Positions 1 to 10,217 of a stretch of 64,000 bases of DNA are shown piece by piece (positions within the stretch are counted from its first letter, which is position 1; the number at the start of each line of letters is the position of its first letter). The DNA is taken from positions 1,302,001 to 1,366,000 of the forward strand of contig CAVSSP010000001.1 in the NCBI GenBank assembly GCA_963730685.1. The letters are read 5' to 3'. The notes under the pieces are model-generated. The model saw nothing but the letters and a program-made list of their open reading frames with translations, did not search any database and was not told the origin of the DNA. The DNA is from Bog-756 sp963730685. GTDB taxonomy: Bacteria > Actinomycetota > Acidimicrobiia > Acidimicrobiales > RAAP-2. The position numbers and the translations under genes were made by a program.

Positions 1-1314
1 CTGGGCCTGCCCGGGTCCCTGCCGGTGATCAACCAGCGGGCCGTGGAGCTGGCCATGGCCATCGGCACCGCACTCAACTGCGAGATCCGCCCGTCGACCT
101 TCCACAGGAAGAACTACTTCTACCCGGACCAGGCCAAGGACTACCAGATCAGCCAGTACGACGAACCGATCAACGTCAACGGTCACCTCGACCTGCCCGA
201 CGGCTCCCGGGTCGGTATCGAGCGGGCCCACATGGAAGAGGACACCGGAAAGACGACCCATGCGGGGGCTTCCGGGCGCATCCACGGCTCGGACTACTCC
301 CTCGTCGACTACAACCGTTCCGGGGTGCCGCTGGTCGAGATCGTGAGCGCCCCCGACATGCGCTCATCGGCCCAGGCCCGCGCCTATGCCACCGAGCTCC
401 GCGCCGTGTTGGTGGCATCAGGGCGCGTCGGACGGGAAGATGGAGGAGGGGTCGATGAGGGTGGACGCCAACGTCTCGGTCCGGCGGTCGGCGGACGACC
501 CCTTCGGGACCCGGTGCGAGATCAAGAACCTCAACTCGGTGCGATCGCTGGGGCGGGCGATCGACTACGAGGCAGAGCGGCAGATCACCCTGATCGACTC
601 CGGTGAGCAGGTGGTCCAGCAGACCCGTCACTGGGACGAGGATGCCGGCCGGACGGTCGACCCTGCGCTCGAAGGAGGAGGCCTACGACTACCGGTACTT
701 CCTCGAACCCGATCTGGTGCCGCTGGTGCCCGACGCCGAGTGGATTCTGGCCGTGGCCGACACCATGGGCCCGATGCCGGCCGCCCGGCGCTCCCAGCTG
801 GTCGAGCTCCTCGGCGGGCCCGGGATGGTGACCGACTCCCAGGTCGACCAGGTGGCGACCGTCGTCGACCTGGGCCTCGATCCACTGGTGACGGCGGCGG
901 TGGCGTCCGGGGTCGGGTCGGGGCTGGCCTTGGCCCGGACGGCCAACGAGGCGGCCAACGATGCCGAGTCGGCCCGCCGGCTCGACCCTGAGTCCTATGT
1001 CGCCCTGTTGACCATGGAGGGCTCGGGAGCACTCACCGCCACCCAGTCCAAAACGGTGCTGTCCGAACTGCTGGCGGCCGGCGGCGGTGATCCTGCTGCC
1101 ATCGCCAGCGCCAAGGGGTTCGAGGCGATGTCGGAGGACTCGCTCGCCGCCACGGTGGCCGAGGTGGTCGCCGCGCATCCCGACGAGTGGGCCAGGTACT
1201 GCGCCGGGGAGGACAAGCTTCATGGGCGCATTCACCGGCATGGTGATGAAGGCCACCAATGGTCAGGCCGATGGCAATGCGGTGGGGGCCGAGCTCCGTC
1301 GCCTACGGGGCTGA
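1..1314 (+). CDS. gatB: Asp/Glu-tRNA(Asn/Gln) amidotransferase subunit B, 5' partial, frameshifted
   Basis: GatB is the subunit of the GatCAB complex that activates mischarged Glu-tRNA(Gln) or Asp-tRNA(Asn) for transamidation in the cytoplasm. The start lies before the window. Recognisable family stretches include FHRKNYFYPD and YDYRYFLEPDL, the Asp/Glu-rich loop KMEEGSMRVDAN, and the helical tail domain ending in NAVGAELRRLRG. The gene runs through all three forward frames, with apparent one-base gains near 420, 658 and 1217. Joining the frames gives a continuous GatB with a normal C-terminus, so this is probably sequence error rather than decay. The stop overlaps the end of the convergent GH43 gene by 12 bp. 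Confidence 0.93.
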
Positions 1315-4142
1315 GGCGCCCGACAGGGCCACGTCGAGGCTGGGTGGAGGTCCGCCGGCGGCCAGGAAGGGCCCCTTCGGTCCGAAGCCGATCCGGGTGA
1401 TGTCCACCGGCCGGGGAGGGCTGCCCGCCGACGGCCCGCACCGGCGAGTAGAGCATCCAGGCCCCGGTCCCGTCGGTGAAGACCGATGCCTCACCGGGTC
1501 CGAGCCCTTGGCTGTTGGAGGACAACAGTGGCGTGTCGGTGATGTCGGCGCAGGGTCCCGCCGGACCCTTGCAGCGGGCGGCACCGATGCCGTAGGCGGG
1601 CTGGTTGAACCAGTTCGCCGAGTAGAAGATCCAGTAGGTGCCATCGACCTCGATCATGTCCGGGGCTTCGACGATGGTGCCCTGCCAGCGCTCGTCCGGG
1701 CTCATGAGATCGTTCCTCGGGCCGACCAGGTGGAGCCCGTCGGGGGAGAGACGCTGGGACCACAGCGTGGTGGGGGTGGAGCGCCCTCCGATGTTCTGGT
1801 CGGACTTGAACAGCATCCAGGGGGTCCCATCGGTGGCGGTGAACACCCGCGGGTCGATGGTCCCTCCCAGGTTCCGCTGGCAGATGAAGGGCGAGGCATT
1901 CGGAGCGAAGGGCCCGATGGGGGATGAGGCGACGGCGACACCGATGCACTGCATTCCTGTCCCTTTGACGTCAGCGGTGAAGTACAGCACATAGGTCGAT
2001 CCGAACTTGTGGACATCCGGGGCCCAGGTGAACCCGCGGTCCGCCCACCGGGGAAGCGTGGGAAGGGCGTCGACGACCGGTGTCCAGTTGACGAAGTCGG
2101 TGGAGGAGGACACCGGGACGTTCACGACCGTGACCGTCGGCTCGGTCTGGGGGATGCCGCTGGTGTAGAGGAAGTACTGTCCGCCATTGCGGAACAAGAC
2201 GGGGTCCGACTGGTCTTCGCCCGAGTTGACGGTCAGCCCAGGCGCCGATGGATCGGGCGTGGGTGGGGGCTGCACGGTGGTGGTGAGCGAGGACGCCACC
2301 ACCGCCGACGTGTGGTGCAGGGGGGCGATCTTCGAGGCCTGCGCACTGGTCGACGGGCGGACGAGGGCGGCCAACACCAGCGCCAGGAGCATCACCACGA
2401 TGCCGATGACAGTGAATCGCTTGGCCCTCCCCGTATGTACTCGGGCCGGCGTCTCTGCATCGCCTTCGTCCGGATCCCTGGGCAGGGCCAGCAGGCCCAG
2501 GGAGTCCGCCGGCTTCGTGGCGGTGTCGTGGGCCTGAGCCGGGGTGGGCGCGTGCCCACCGGACAGGGGAGGAGGGTCCGGGGGGTCGGTGGCCTCGACG
2601 GGCTGGGCCTCGACGGGCTGGGCCTCGCCGGCGTGGGCCTCGACGGCGTCCTCGACCAACGGCGTGGGCCGACCCCCCTCGTCGTCACCGGGTGGAGGGG
2701 CAGCAGTCTCGGGTTCGGCGCGGTCTTCCGCCTCCGGGGGGGCGATGGCGGTCACGATGGCGGTCACGGTGGCATTCCGCTCCGCCCGGCTGATCCGCTG
2801 CGCTTTGGCCGGCCGCTTCTGGCTCGAGCTCCCAGGACGCCCGGCAGCTTGGACCAACGGCCCACCAGCGGGGACGAAGGTCTCTGTCGCCGGATACGCC
2901 GGAAATGCGGACTCTGGAGGGGTTCCGCCATCCGTCGCATCGGCGATCGCGGCATCGGCCCGGGCGGCTTCGGTGCCGGCTGCATCACTGCTCGGCGCGT
3001 CATGGACGGGCGCCGCCACGGTCAGCCCAGCCCGCACGCGTGTCCCGTGAGTCGATGACCGGTGTGTCGGTCAATTCGGAGTCAGCCTCGAGCGTGTCGA
3101 AGGTGGGCGTGTCGCGGACAGGGTCATTGAGAATGGGAGCGTACGCCGTTCCGCCCACCCCCATGGTCACCCTGTCGTCCGCTGGGCCCTCTGTCGAATC
3201 CTCCGTCGGGCCTTCCGTGGGACCGGAAGCGGCCGGAAGGTCGTCGGCCGCCGCCTGGCCGCCCGGGCCGGATGAGGGAGGTGCAACGGCGGCCCCAGGC
3301 TTGTTGCGTCGGAACCAAGGGGCCTTCGGGGTCTCGGCCGGGGCCGCCGCCTCGTCCTGTACGGAGTCGGGAGGGGCCGCGGCCGCCATCGGGGCCGGTG
3401 ACGAGCCACCGGTGGAGGGGGCGGCAGTTGGAGTCGGTTCGGGAGCATGCTCGGGCGGGCTCCCGCTCGGAACGGCGACCTCTGGAGCAGGGCCGGCCTG
3501 GCTCTCGACGGTCGCCCGCTCGACGCTCGAGACCGTGGTCGGGACGACGATTCCTTCGGCGGTGGCGATCAGCGCCGCATCTGCGGCGGCCGGGTGCACA
3601 TCCTCGGGTTCCGGAGTATCAGTCTGGTTCGATGAGGATCCGGACGTGGGCGGCACCGGGGCACCGGCGACTTCGGGCGCCCTGCGCCTGAACCAGCGGC
3701 CCTTCTGGCTCTGGGCCGTCGGTTCATCGCCAGGTTGCTTGCCCGCTCCGGCCGGTGGCGCATCCACAGGCCGGCCCTCCCGCGCCGTCGGCTGCGGGGC
3801 CGGGGACGGGCGGATCGCGGTCGGGGCCGCCTCTTGCTTGGGGTCGACGGTCGACGCTGCAGTGGTGTCCTTGACCGAGGCATCTGGCCGGTCGGCCGCT
3901 GCTCGGGCGACACCATCACGGATCGGGTCCGGTGCGACCTCGTCGGCAGGAACCGGCTCGGAGTGTCCGGCCGACGGAGGGGATGGTTGCGACGCAGCCG
4001 GCCCGTCGGGTGCGTCGTCCGTGCCGGTTTTTGCTGGGGTGTCTGGTGGCGCAGGAGGAGCAGGGGCCGCACCGGGCCCGGCCGCGAGCCCGAGTAGCTC
4101 GACTGCACTCTGGACCTGCGGCCTCCCCCTAACCCTCGGCAT
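1303..4142 (-). CDS. membrane-anchored glycoside hydrolase family 43-like protein with long disordered N-terminus, frameshifted
   Basis: Reconstructed length is about 945 residues after two one-base gains (near 3030 and 1420), which makes the span a whole number of codons. Residues 1 to about 575 are Pro/Ala/Glu-rich and probably disordered, with two WFRR-containing basic patches. One transmembrane helix follows at about 578-596 (IGIVVMLLALVLAALV), then a GH43-type five-bladed propeller. All three expected acidic positions are visible: SDPVLF near 648, TIDPRVF, and the proposed acid VEAPDMI. GH43 enzymes cleave arabinans, xylans and related furanosides, so an extracellular glycan-trimming role is inferred. 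The orientation would be cytoplasmic N-terminus and exported catalytic domain. The N-terminal part could instead be a separate gene (3000-4142) overlapping the next by 38 bp. Confidence 0.72.
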
Positions 4143-4259
4143 TGTTCCCTAACGCTAGTTGGTCCGCCGACGGCTTGGGGATGAATGGTGGAAATCTCGC
4201 CAGAACCTGGGGATGTACGAAGAAATCCGGAGGATAACGTAGGGATTTCGCGCCACCCT

Positions 4260-4295
4260 ATTGACCCAGTTCGCGTGGTCGATCACAGTGTCAAT
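4260..4295. promoter_or_regulatory. candidate promoter/operator with inverted ATTGAC...GTCAAT
   Basis: ATTGAC at 4260-4265 and its complement GTCAAT at 4290-4295 are separated by 24 bp. Read outward-in, each arm is a -35-like hexamer (TTGACC on the plus strand, TTGACA on the minus strand). No strong -10 box sits at ideal spacing, so an operator palindrome is as likely as a pair of promoters. Confidence 0.25.
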
Positions 4296-4343
4296 TGTTC
4301 GGGAAACCGAAGCCCCAAAGGAGCCCGGGGGCGAGCGCAGAAA

Positions 4344-4355
4344 GGCCGCAAGGCC
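4344..4355 (+). other. GGCC-GCAA-GGCC hairpin in the long leader
   Basis: A perfect 4-bp GC stem closed by a GNRA tetraloop, followed by further short complementary segments up to about 4410. It could be part of a structured leader RNA upstream of the GT-C gene. I could not match it to a known riboswitch class. Confidence 0.2.
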
Positions 4356-4996
4356 GGTCCGCAGCTCGACTCGCAGGACCGATGGGACCGTAGGTTACCG
4401 ACGTGGTGGTCCGGTGACGGAGCGGGTGCTCGCAAGGGCATGCCGGTCCGGTGCCCGCAGAGGAGTCGTCCGACACGGCTTCGATCGGGAGAGACCGGGT
4501 CGCTGTGAGCGTGGCCCCGAGGAGCTCGGGCGGTTTCGGCCGTTCGGTTACTCGGGGCCGCGTCGCGTCCGGGCTCGCGTGGTCCCGGTGGACCGACCTC
4601 CGTATTCGGGGTGGGCCGGCCGCGTCTCCTGCCACCTCGGGCGGTGCCTGCCGGCCGTGTGAGCCGGCGATCCGACGGATCCGATCGATGGACGGCTCAT
4701 GGGTGGACTCGAAAACAACAGCGCGTCGTGCCTGTTCGGGGGAGTGTCCTCTTCGAGGTCCGGAGAATCGACTACAACATCACCAGACCGAACAACCAAC
4801 AGGACGCACCGTGCAACCCAGCCGGCTCCCCGGGGCCGTCCGTCGGATCCCGGCTCGACCCGGCTGGCGCTCGAGCGCAGGGAGACCAGGTCGGATGACG
4901 GGGTGACCGGGGGCAGTCCGGTTGGGCGGCCATGGCCAGGAGACGGGTCGGCGGTCTGGATGCCCAGTTGCAGCGGAAGAGGTTCGTGGTGCGATC

Positions 4997-6475
4997 GTGA
5001 GGCGAAGGTTCGTGCGCATACGCCCCACCCACCGGGCCCCGTTGCTACTCACCGGCCTGTTCGTGGCCTCGCGCCTGGCGTTCTACCTCATCGGAGTCCG
5101 GGTCGACGACTCCGCACTGACGGGACGGGCCACATACATCCAAATGCTCGATCTGACTGCCTTGCACCACCACCTGGCGCAGAGCATCTGGTATCTGCAG
5201 AGCCAACCGCCCTATTTCAACCTGGCCTCGGGATTGCTCTTGAAGTTGCCGCCAGGGCTGGTGCAACCGACGACGACCCTGGTGTCGCTCACCCTTGGAC
5301 TCTGTCTGGTCTTGAGCAGCTACTTCTTGAGTCTCGAACTGCGCGTCCCGCAGAAGTTGGCATTCGCAATGGCGGCGGTCGTCGTGCTCGACCCGGCAAA
5401 CCTCCTCTATGGGAGTTGGTACTTCTACTCGTTCCCGACCGCGGTCGTGATGACCTTCGGGGTACTGAGCCTGGCGCGGTATGTTCGCACGCACTCGTGG
5501 CTGTGGGGCCTTTCCTTCTTCGCTGCCTTGAGCAGTGTCGTGCTGTTGAACAGCACGTTCCAATGGTTCTGGTTGGCCGCCGTGGCGGCCCCGTTGGTCA
5601 TTGCCTCTCGGCAGCACTGGCGGAGTGTCCTGGTCGTGGCAGCGGTTCCGGTCCTGTTGGTGTCGGTCTGGTACGTCAAGAACGCAGTGGTGTTCCACAC
5701 TGATACCACCAGTAGCTGGCTGGGGATGAACCTTGCCAAGATAACGACGCAGTTTGCTCCGCGGGATCAACTGGCCCGTCTCATCGCCGACAAGAAGCTG
5801 ACCCCGCTGGTGGGTATCGACACGTTCAGCCCGCTTTCCGCGTACGGCCGATCCTTGACCTCTCATCCTCCGACGGGGGTTCTCGTACTCGACCGACGAG
5901 ACAAGGCCAACGGATCTCCGAACTTCAACAACATCAACTACATAGAGATCTCGAGTCGATACCTCCACAACGACATTGCCTACATCGAGGCCCGCCCGGG
6001 TGCCTACGCGAGCAACGTGGGCCGAGCCATGGTCTTCTTCTTCGTCCCATCCGAGCAGTACTACCTCCTGGGACGGAATGCGGGTCGTATCTCCTCCTAC
6101 GTGAGGGCTTTCGACCTCGTGATCGACTGGCAGCTCCGACCGACCGATTCCGCCACCAACCCGTTCGCAGGAGTCGACGTCTCGCTCGGACAGCTCTCGA
6201 TCAGCACGCTGCTCACGTTCGGGATCGTGGCGGTCCTGGGCCCGGTCATCATCTGGCGACGTCGACGTGACCGGACGTTGTGGGTGCCGCTCACATCCAT
6301 TTGGATCTCGACCGTCTACGTCTTCATCCTCACCAGTGCGGTCGACATCGGTGAGAATCAACGGTTCAGATACGACTTGGGCCCGGTCCCGCTGATCGGT
6401 GCCGTCGCCGTCATCGTGTCGTTGGTACGTGAGCGGAACAGCCCGGAGTCCGAATCGGCCCTGGACGATGCATAG
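4997..6475 (+). CDS. polytopic membrane protein, probable GT-C glycosyltransferase
   Basis: 492 residues from GTG 4997, with about ten hydrophobic helices and a long exported loop at roughly residues 240-370. The first loop after helix one contains acidic residues (VRVDDSALTGRA), as in GT-C enzymes that use polyprenyl-phosphate sugars outside the membrane. The GTG start was chosen because the basic stretch VRRRFVRIRP then directly precedes helix one; a GGAAGAGG sits about 14 bp upstream. A longer form from ATG 4922 is possible. It converges on the acyltransferase gene. The exact donor and acceptor cannot be told. Confidence 0.6.
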   Translation: MRRRFVRIRPTHRAPLLLTGLFVASRLAFYLIGVRVDDSALTGRATYIQMLDLTALHHHLAQSIWYLQSQPPYFNLASGLLLKLPPGLVQPTTTLVSLTLGLCLVLSSYFLSLELRVPQKLAFAMAAVVVLDPANLLYGSWYFYSFPTAVVMTFGVLSLARYVRTHSWLWGLSFFAALSSVVLLNSTFQWFWLAAVAAPLVIASRQHWRSVLVVAAVPVLLVSVWYVKNAVVFHTDTTSSWLGMNLAKITTQFAPRDQLARLIADKKLTPLVGIDTFSPLSAYGRSLTSHPPTGVLVLDRRDKANGSPNFNNINYIEISSRYLHNDIAYIEARPGAYASNVGRAMVFFFVPSEQYYLLGRNAGRISSYVRAFDLVIDWQLRPTDSATNPFAGVDVSLGQLSISTLLTFGIVAVLGPVIIWRRRRDRTLWVPLTSIWISTVYVFILTSAVDIGENQRFRYDLGPVPLIGAVAVIVSLVRERNSPESESALDDA

Positions 6476-6552
6476 TCACCGTGCGCGGTTCCGAGCACCG
6501 TCGTGGTCGGCGCTACGTGGGCTAGGCCGTCGCCCAACCGCAGGGCCGAACC

Positions 6553-6616
6553 GACGACGGGCTACTGCCGCCCATGGAGGAGGGACGACGGGCTACTGCC
6601 GCCCATGGAGGAGGGA
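6553..6616. repeat. 31-bp tandem duplication across an acyltransferase stop codon
   Basis: Two adjacent copies of a 31-bp unit beginning GACGACGGGCTACTGCCGCC. The right copy contains the final codons and TAG stop of the leftward acyltransferase gene; the left copy lies just downstream of the stop. This is a recent-looking duplication of the gene's 3' end. Confidence 0.85.
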
Positions 6617-7734
6617 GAAGACCTCGGGCCGGAGCTTCGCCTTCTTCAGGCGGAGCGCCCGTCTTTCGATGATCCACCAGCTCGCCACGGCAAAAGGTGC
6701 CGTCCCGAGGACGATCAGCAACAAGAATGTGCCGTACCCGAGCCGTTGGGCCTGCCAGGCGATCAGGACCTGTGTGACCGGCCACGAATAGATGTACACG
6801 CCGTACGAATAGTCGTTTCGGCTTCCGATCTTTTCGAACGGCAGATGGATTCCCAGCCACAGCAGGGGATAGGCGACAAGGGGGGTCAGCAGGCTGGAAG
6901 CGCCGAAGTAGAACTGTGGTGCGGCGATGCGGGCCACTCCGGCTGGCAGCCACAGGGAGCCCACGAATACGGAAGCACACACCAGGGCGATCCAACCCGA
7001 GTCTGGTACCCGCTCCCGGAAGACGAAGATGAGCGCCCCGACCATGAAGATCGGCGCCAGCTTGAGGAAATTCAAGACACCGTAGTGGTACGCGGCAGTG
7101 GCCTTCGGGAGCCCGGGCGCCAGCGTGATCACGACGACGGTCGCCCACAGGCCGGCGGTGACCACGACCGCCCACTTGCGATTTCGCAGGAAGCCGACCA
7201 TGGCCAGTGCCAAGAGGAACAGATAGCAGACAAACTCGTAGAACAGTGTCCAGAGGGGATAGTCCCCGAAGAAGAATACGGGGATCCTCGGTGATACGAG
7301 AAGCTGATTGATGACCAGATACGAGTTCTCGTAGACGTAGCTGAAGGGCCCAGGTCTGGTCGGGTCGAGATAGCAGGAGAGATCGCAGTGGGGGGGCTGG
7401 CCTTCAACCAAAGGATGCTCCCGAAGAAGAAGGCCGTCATCACCAGGCAGACCCAGAATGCCGGGAAGATCCGGAGGAACCGCTGCCAGAGGTACCGGCC
7501 CGGGCCGTTGTGGGTTGCGCTACCGGCGATCAGGTATCCACTGATCCCGAAGAACCCGTAGACGGCGATTGCTCCCGTCGAGGTGCCGTTGAAGAACGAT
7601 TGACCACTGAAGTCCCCCACCTGGAGCCCGTGTGCCACCAGGACCGTGAAGGCCAGTGCCAGCCGGAGGAAGTTCAAGCTGTTGTGCCTGGGGTCGAAGG
7701 ACTCGCCGATCGTGCGCCTGCCCCCTGCGGCCAT
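6593..7734 (-). CDS. acyltransferase 3 family membrane protein (OafA/YrhL type), frameshifted
   Basis: Membrane O-acyltransferases of this family transfer acetyl or other acyl groups from the cytoplasm to surface sugars. The N-terminal part has the family pattern NFLRLALAFTVLVAHG with conserved Arg and His, then FFGISGYLIAGS; about ten helices follow. One frame break lies in a run of seven C (7390-7396 on the minus strand). Restoring one base joins WLKASPP to HCDLSCYL and gives 380 residues, the usual length for a stand-alone enzyme without an SGNH domain. Start ATG 7734. It lies 61 bp after a GT-C-like gene and probably belongs to the same leftward transcript. Confidence 0.82.
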
Positions 7735-7795
7735 CCGACAACTATAGAGAACCGGCGGAATCGCCCGAAGCTGATCGAGTCGGGCGCTCTGGTGA

Positions 7796-9454
7796 TCAGC
7801 GAATGCGCACCGCGGTGACCCGACCATCGCCGTGCAACGTGACGACCACGGTGGGCCAGGTGACCTCCGGTGGGGTGTATCCGTCGTCTTGGTGGAGTGC
7901 CGTCGGTAGCCCGGTCTGCCAGCCGTCGACCGTCAGTTGCCAGTCCATGCCGGTCTCGTCGGATCCGTAGGTGTTCATCGACAAGGTCCGTGGCAGGAGC
8001 TCGAAGCGGACCGGACCCCGTGGGACGTCGTGTTCTACGGCGGCGGTGAGGCGCTGCACCTGCTGGTACGAAGTGGAGGCGACGTCCAGGGCCGGGCTCG
8101 TTCGCAGCGTGGCCCCGGCTGCGATGGCAGCGATCGTCAGCAGCGCCAGCGCCCCCAGTACCGGTCCATACGATCCGATGGCACCGAACCTCCGGACTCC
8201 ATGGCCGGGAGCGAGGCGCCGGATCCAATACCGGCACCCTTCGTATGCGGCCCAGAGAAGGAGGCACCACAGGGCGATTCCGACGATCCAGATATAGACC
8301 AGCAGGTATCCGAGTACGAGGAACGTCGCTGTGGGCACGGCCGCGAAGCTCACGACAACGCTGATCGAGGATACGCAGGCGACAATTCCCAAGCTGGCCA
8401 ATGCACGACGGTCGGACCTCCAAGCCCAGGCCGTGACACCGACGGCGCCCACCAGGACAAGTGCTCCGTAGAGCGCCGAATGGGCGTAGGCGAACGCGTG
8501 GAATTCCTCCAGGGCGGCGAGGTCGACGGGGACCGGAAAATGCGAGAGCCAAATCGGGGGAACCGAACCTGCATCGCCCAGGACCTGGAACCCGAACCCG
8601 GTCCCCAGCACCGGGCGGTGGTGGTTGGAGTGGACCAGCAACCACAGATTGCCCGGGTTCCCCGTCAACTGCTGGATGAGCGGAGCGATCCAACAGGCCA
8701 GCCCCGTGATGAGTCCGACGACCATCCATCGCCGTCTCGACCGTGATCCTCCGTTCAACATGCCGACGATCGGCGGGATGATGATCAGACCCAGCGCATT
8801 GGCGGCAAAGATCAGGTGGGACTGAGCCGCCACGGATCCGGTGAACACCAGGACCGGCCACCAGCCGACGGCGCCAGAGGCGACGCACCACGCCAGGACC
8901 AGCGAGGCCATCAGAAACACGAAACCCATGTTCGGGTTCCACACGGTTCGGGCGAAGACGGAGGGATCGACCCACAGGATGATGGCGACCGAGCCGGCGA
9001 CGGCGCTGCATGCGGGCCAGCCCTTGACCGACCAGGCCGCCTCCGCCGATACCGAGAGGATCACCGCGCACCAGAGCGCGGCACCCCACAGCGCCCCCTG
9101 GGCCGGATCGATGCGAACGGGTACGGCGAGCAGCCAGAACGGCAGCGGTCCGAGGTCGTGAAAGGAGTGGGCGGCTCCTTCTGAGGACGAAGTCCACACG
9201 CCCACCAGCGGAGAGTTGAGCGAGAACACCTGGAGGGCGTGCAGCGAGAGGTACGCGTCGTCCCAGACGGCCCGCCAACCCCTCGCCATCCGGACCAGCA
9301 CGGGCACCAGGACGGCCGTCCAGATGACCAGGTGACTGAGCACCCGCACCGCCGTCCCCAGTGCTGTGGGTGCCCCGTGGACCTCGGACGGCTGGGCGCG
9401 CGCTTCGTCATTCGCCGACGGAGCCGTCGGGGCGACCATCGAATCAGAGGCCAC
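7796..9454 (-). CDS. multi-pass membrane protein, probable GT-C glycosyltransferase (paralogue of gene at 62462)
   Basis: 552 residues with about eleven helices and a soluble C-terminal tail of about 110 residues. An exported loop early in the protein carries WDDAYLSLHALQV and an FHDLGPLPFW segment; later come VWNPNMGF, AQSHLIF and QQLTGNPGNLW. The same landmarks occur in the same order in the gene at 62462-64000, so the two are paralogues. The first-loop Asp pair is typical of GT-C folds. The start overlaps the GT2 stop upstream by 11 bp, which suggests translational coupling. Function is inferred from fold and context only. Confidence 0.6.
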   Translation of the reverse strand: MASDSMVAPTAPSANDEARAQPSEVHGAPTALGTAVRVLSHLVIWTAVLVPVLVRMARGWRAVWDDAYLSLHALQVFSLNSPLVGVWTSSSEGAAHSFHDLGPLPFWLLAVPVRIDPAQGALWGAALWCAVILSVSAEAAWSVKGWPACSAVAGSVAIILWVDPSVFARTVWNPNMGFVFLMASLVLAWCVASGAVGWWPVLVFTGSVAAQSHLIFAANALGLIIIPPIVGMLNGGSRSRRRWMVVGLITGLACWIAPLIQQLTGNPGNLWLLVHSNHHRPVLGTGFGFQVLGDAGSVPPIWLSHFPVPVDLAALEEFHAFAYAHSALYGALVLVGAVGVTAWAWRSDRRALASLGIVACVSSISVVVSFAAVPTATFLVLGYLLVYIWIVGIALWCLLLWAAYEGCRYWIRRLAPGHGVRRFGAIGSYGPVLGALALLTIAAIAAGATLRTSPALDVASTSYQQVQRLTAAVEHDVPRGPVRFELLPRTLSMNTYGSDETGMDWQLTVDGWQTGLPTALHQDDGYTPPEVTWPTVVVTLHGDGRVTAVRIR

Positions 9455-10214
9455 GATGCCTCTTGGCCAGGCGGCGAGTCAGAAGCCGTGAGATCTCGGC
9501 GACCGCCGTCAGTCCCTCGATCGGGCGCATCTTCGATCCTCCGACGTCCCGCCAGGAAGAGAGCGGCACCTCGACGAAGGACTCCTTCGACAGCGGAGGT
9601 ACGCCGTCGGATCCCGAGACCAGCCGGTCGATGAGCCACACGTCGAAGGCCCATCTCGAGGGAAAGGGCTTCTCCAGAGCCTTCGCCAACGCAGGACCAC
9701 TGCAGAACACCTTGGCGCCGCACTGTGTGTCGTACACGTCCATCCCCAGCGCCAAGGACGCGAGCGTCGCATAGGCGCGGCCTGCGTAGTGCCGAACGGC
9801 CGAGCGCCGGATGTCGCTGCCCAGCAGAGAGACCCGGGAGCCGAACGCCGCGCTCAAACGTGGGTCGTCGAGGAGCGTGTCGACGAGCCGAAGCAGTTGG
9901 ACCGGGGGAGTTGCGCCGTCCGAGTCGTAGTAGCCGACAATAGACGCACCCTCGTCCATGGTCTGGAGAAGACCGCGACGCACCGCCTCTCCCTTCCCTC
10001 CGTTTTCGGGGAGGTCGAGGACCGTAATCGATTCAGATTTGTCGGCCAGCTGCACGAGGAGGTCACCCGTCCGATCCGAGGACCCGTCGTTCACCATGAG
10101 GAGCCTCAGGTCCGGTCGTTGGACGAGCCGGACGAAGGGCGTCTCGTCGAACCGGTGGGCTTCGTTGAAGCAAGGCACGACGATGCTGGTCGTGCGTCCA
10201 GTGGGGGCCGCCAC
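9444..10214 (-). CDS. GT2 glycosyltransferase, dolichyl/polyprenyl-phosphate glucosyltransferase-like
   Basis: 256 residues. The GT-A core is clear: IVVPCFNEA at about 11-19, NDGSSDRTG, the acidic metal site YYDSDGA, and the Alg5/DPG-synthase signature DTQCGAKVF near 165. Such enzymes load a hexose on polyprenyl phosphate at the inner membrane face, making the donor for GT-C enzymes. Two candidate GT-C genes flank this operon, so a donor-user pair is plausible. There is no transmembrane helix. It lies 3 bp after the methyltransferase and overlaps the next gene by 11 bp. Confidence 0.82.
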   Translation of the reverse strand: MAAPTGRTTSIVVPCFNEAHRFDETPFVRLVQRPDLRLLMVNDGSSDRTGDLLVQLADKSESITVLDLPENGGKGEAVRRGLLQTMDEGASIVGYYDSDGATPPVQLLRLVDTLLDDPRLSAAFGSRVSLLGSDIRRSAVRHYAGRAYATLASLALGMDVYDTQCGAKVFCSGPALAKALEKPFPSRWAFDVWLIDRLVSGSDGVPPLSKESFVEVPLSSWRDVGGSKMRPIEGLTAVAEISRLLTRRLAKRHRGL

Positions 10215-10217
10215 CGG

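Larger units (their letters stand above)
4143..4996. other. 854-bp non-coding gap between divergent genes
   Basis: No convincing gene is visible on either strand; open frames here lack codon character and family matches. Base composition is less GC-rich than the flanking coding DNA. The gap holds a TTGAC inverted pair at 4260-4295 and a GCAA-tetraloop hairpin at 4344-4355. It probably carries promoters for the GH43 gene (leftward) and the GT-C gene (rightward) with a long leader. Confidence 0.5.

Noticed and set aside
4321..4410. Possible c-di-GMP (GEMM) riboswitch upstream of the GT-C gene
   Set aside because: A GNRA-capped stem and a GGTTACCGA-like end are present, but the core GGCAAACC segment and correct spacing are missing.
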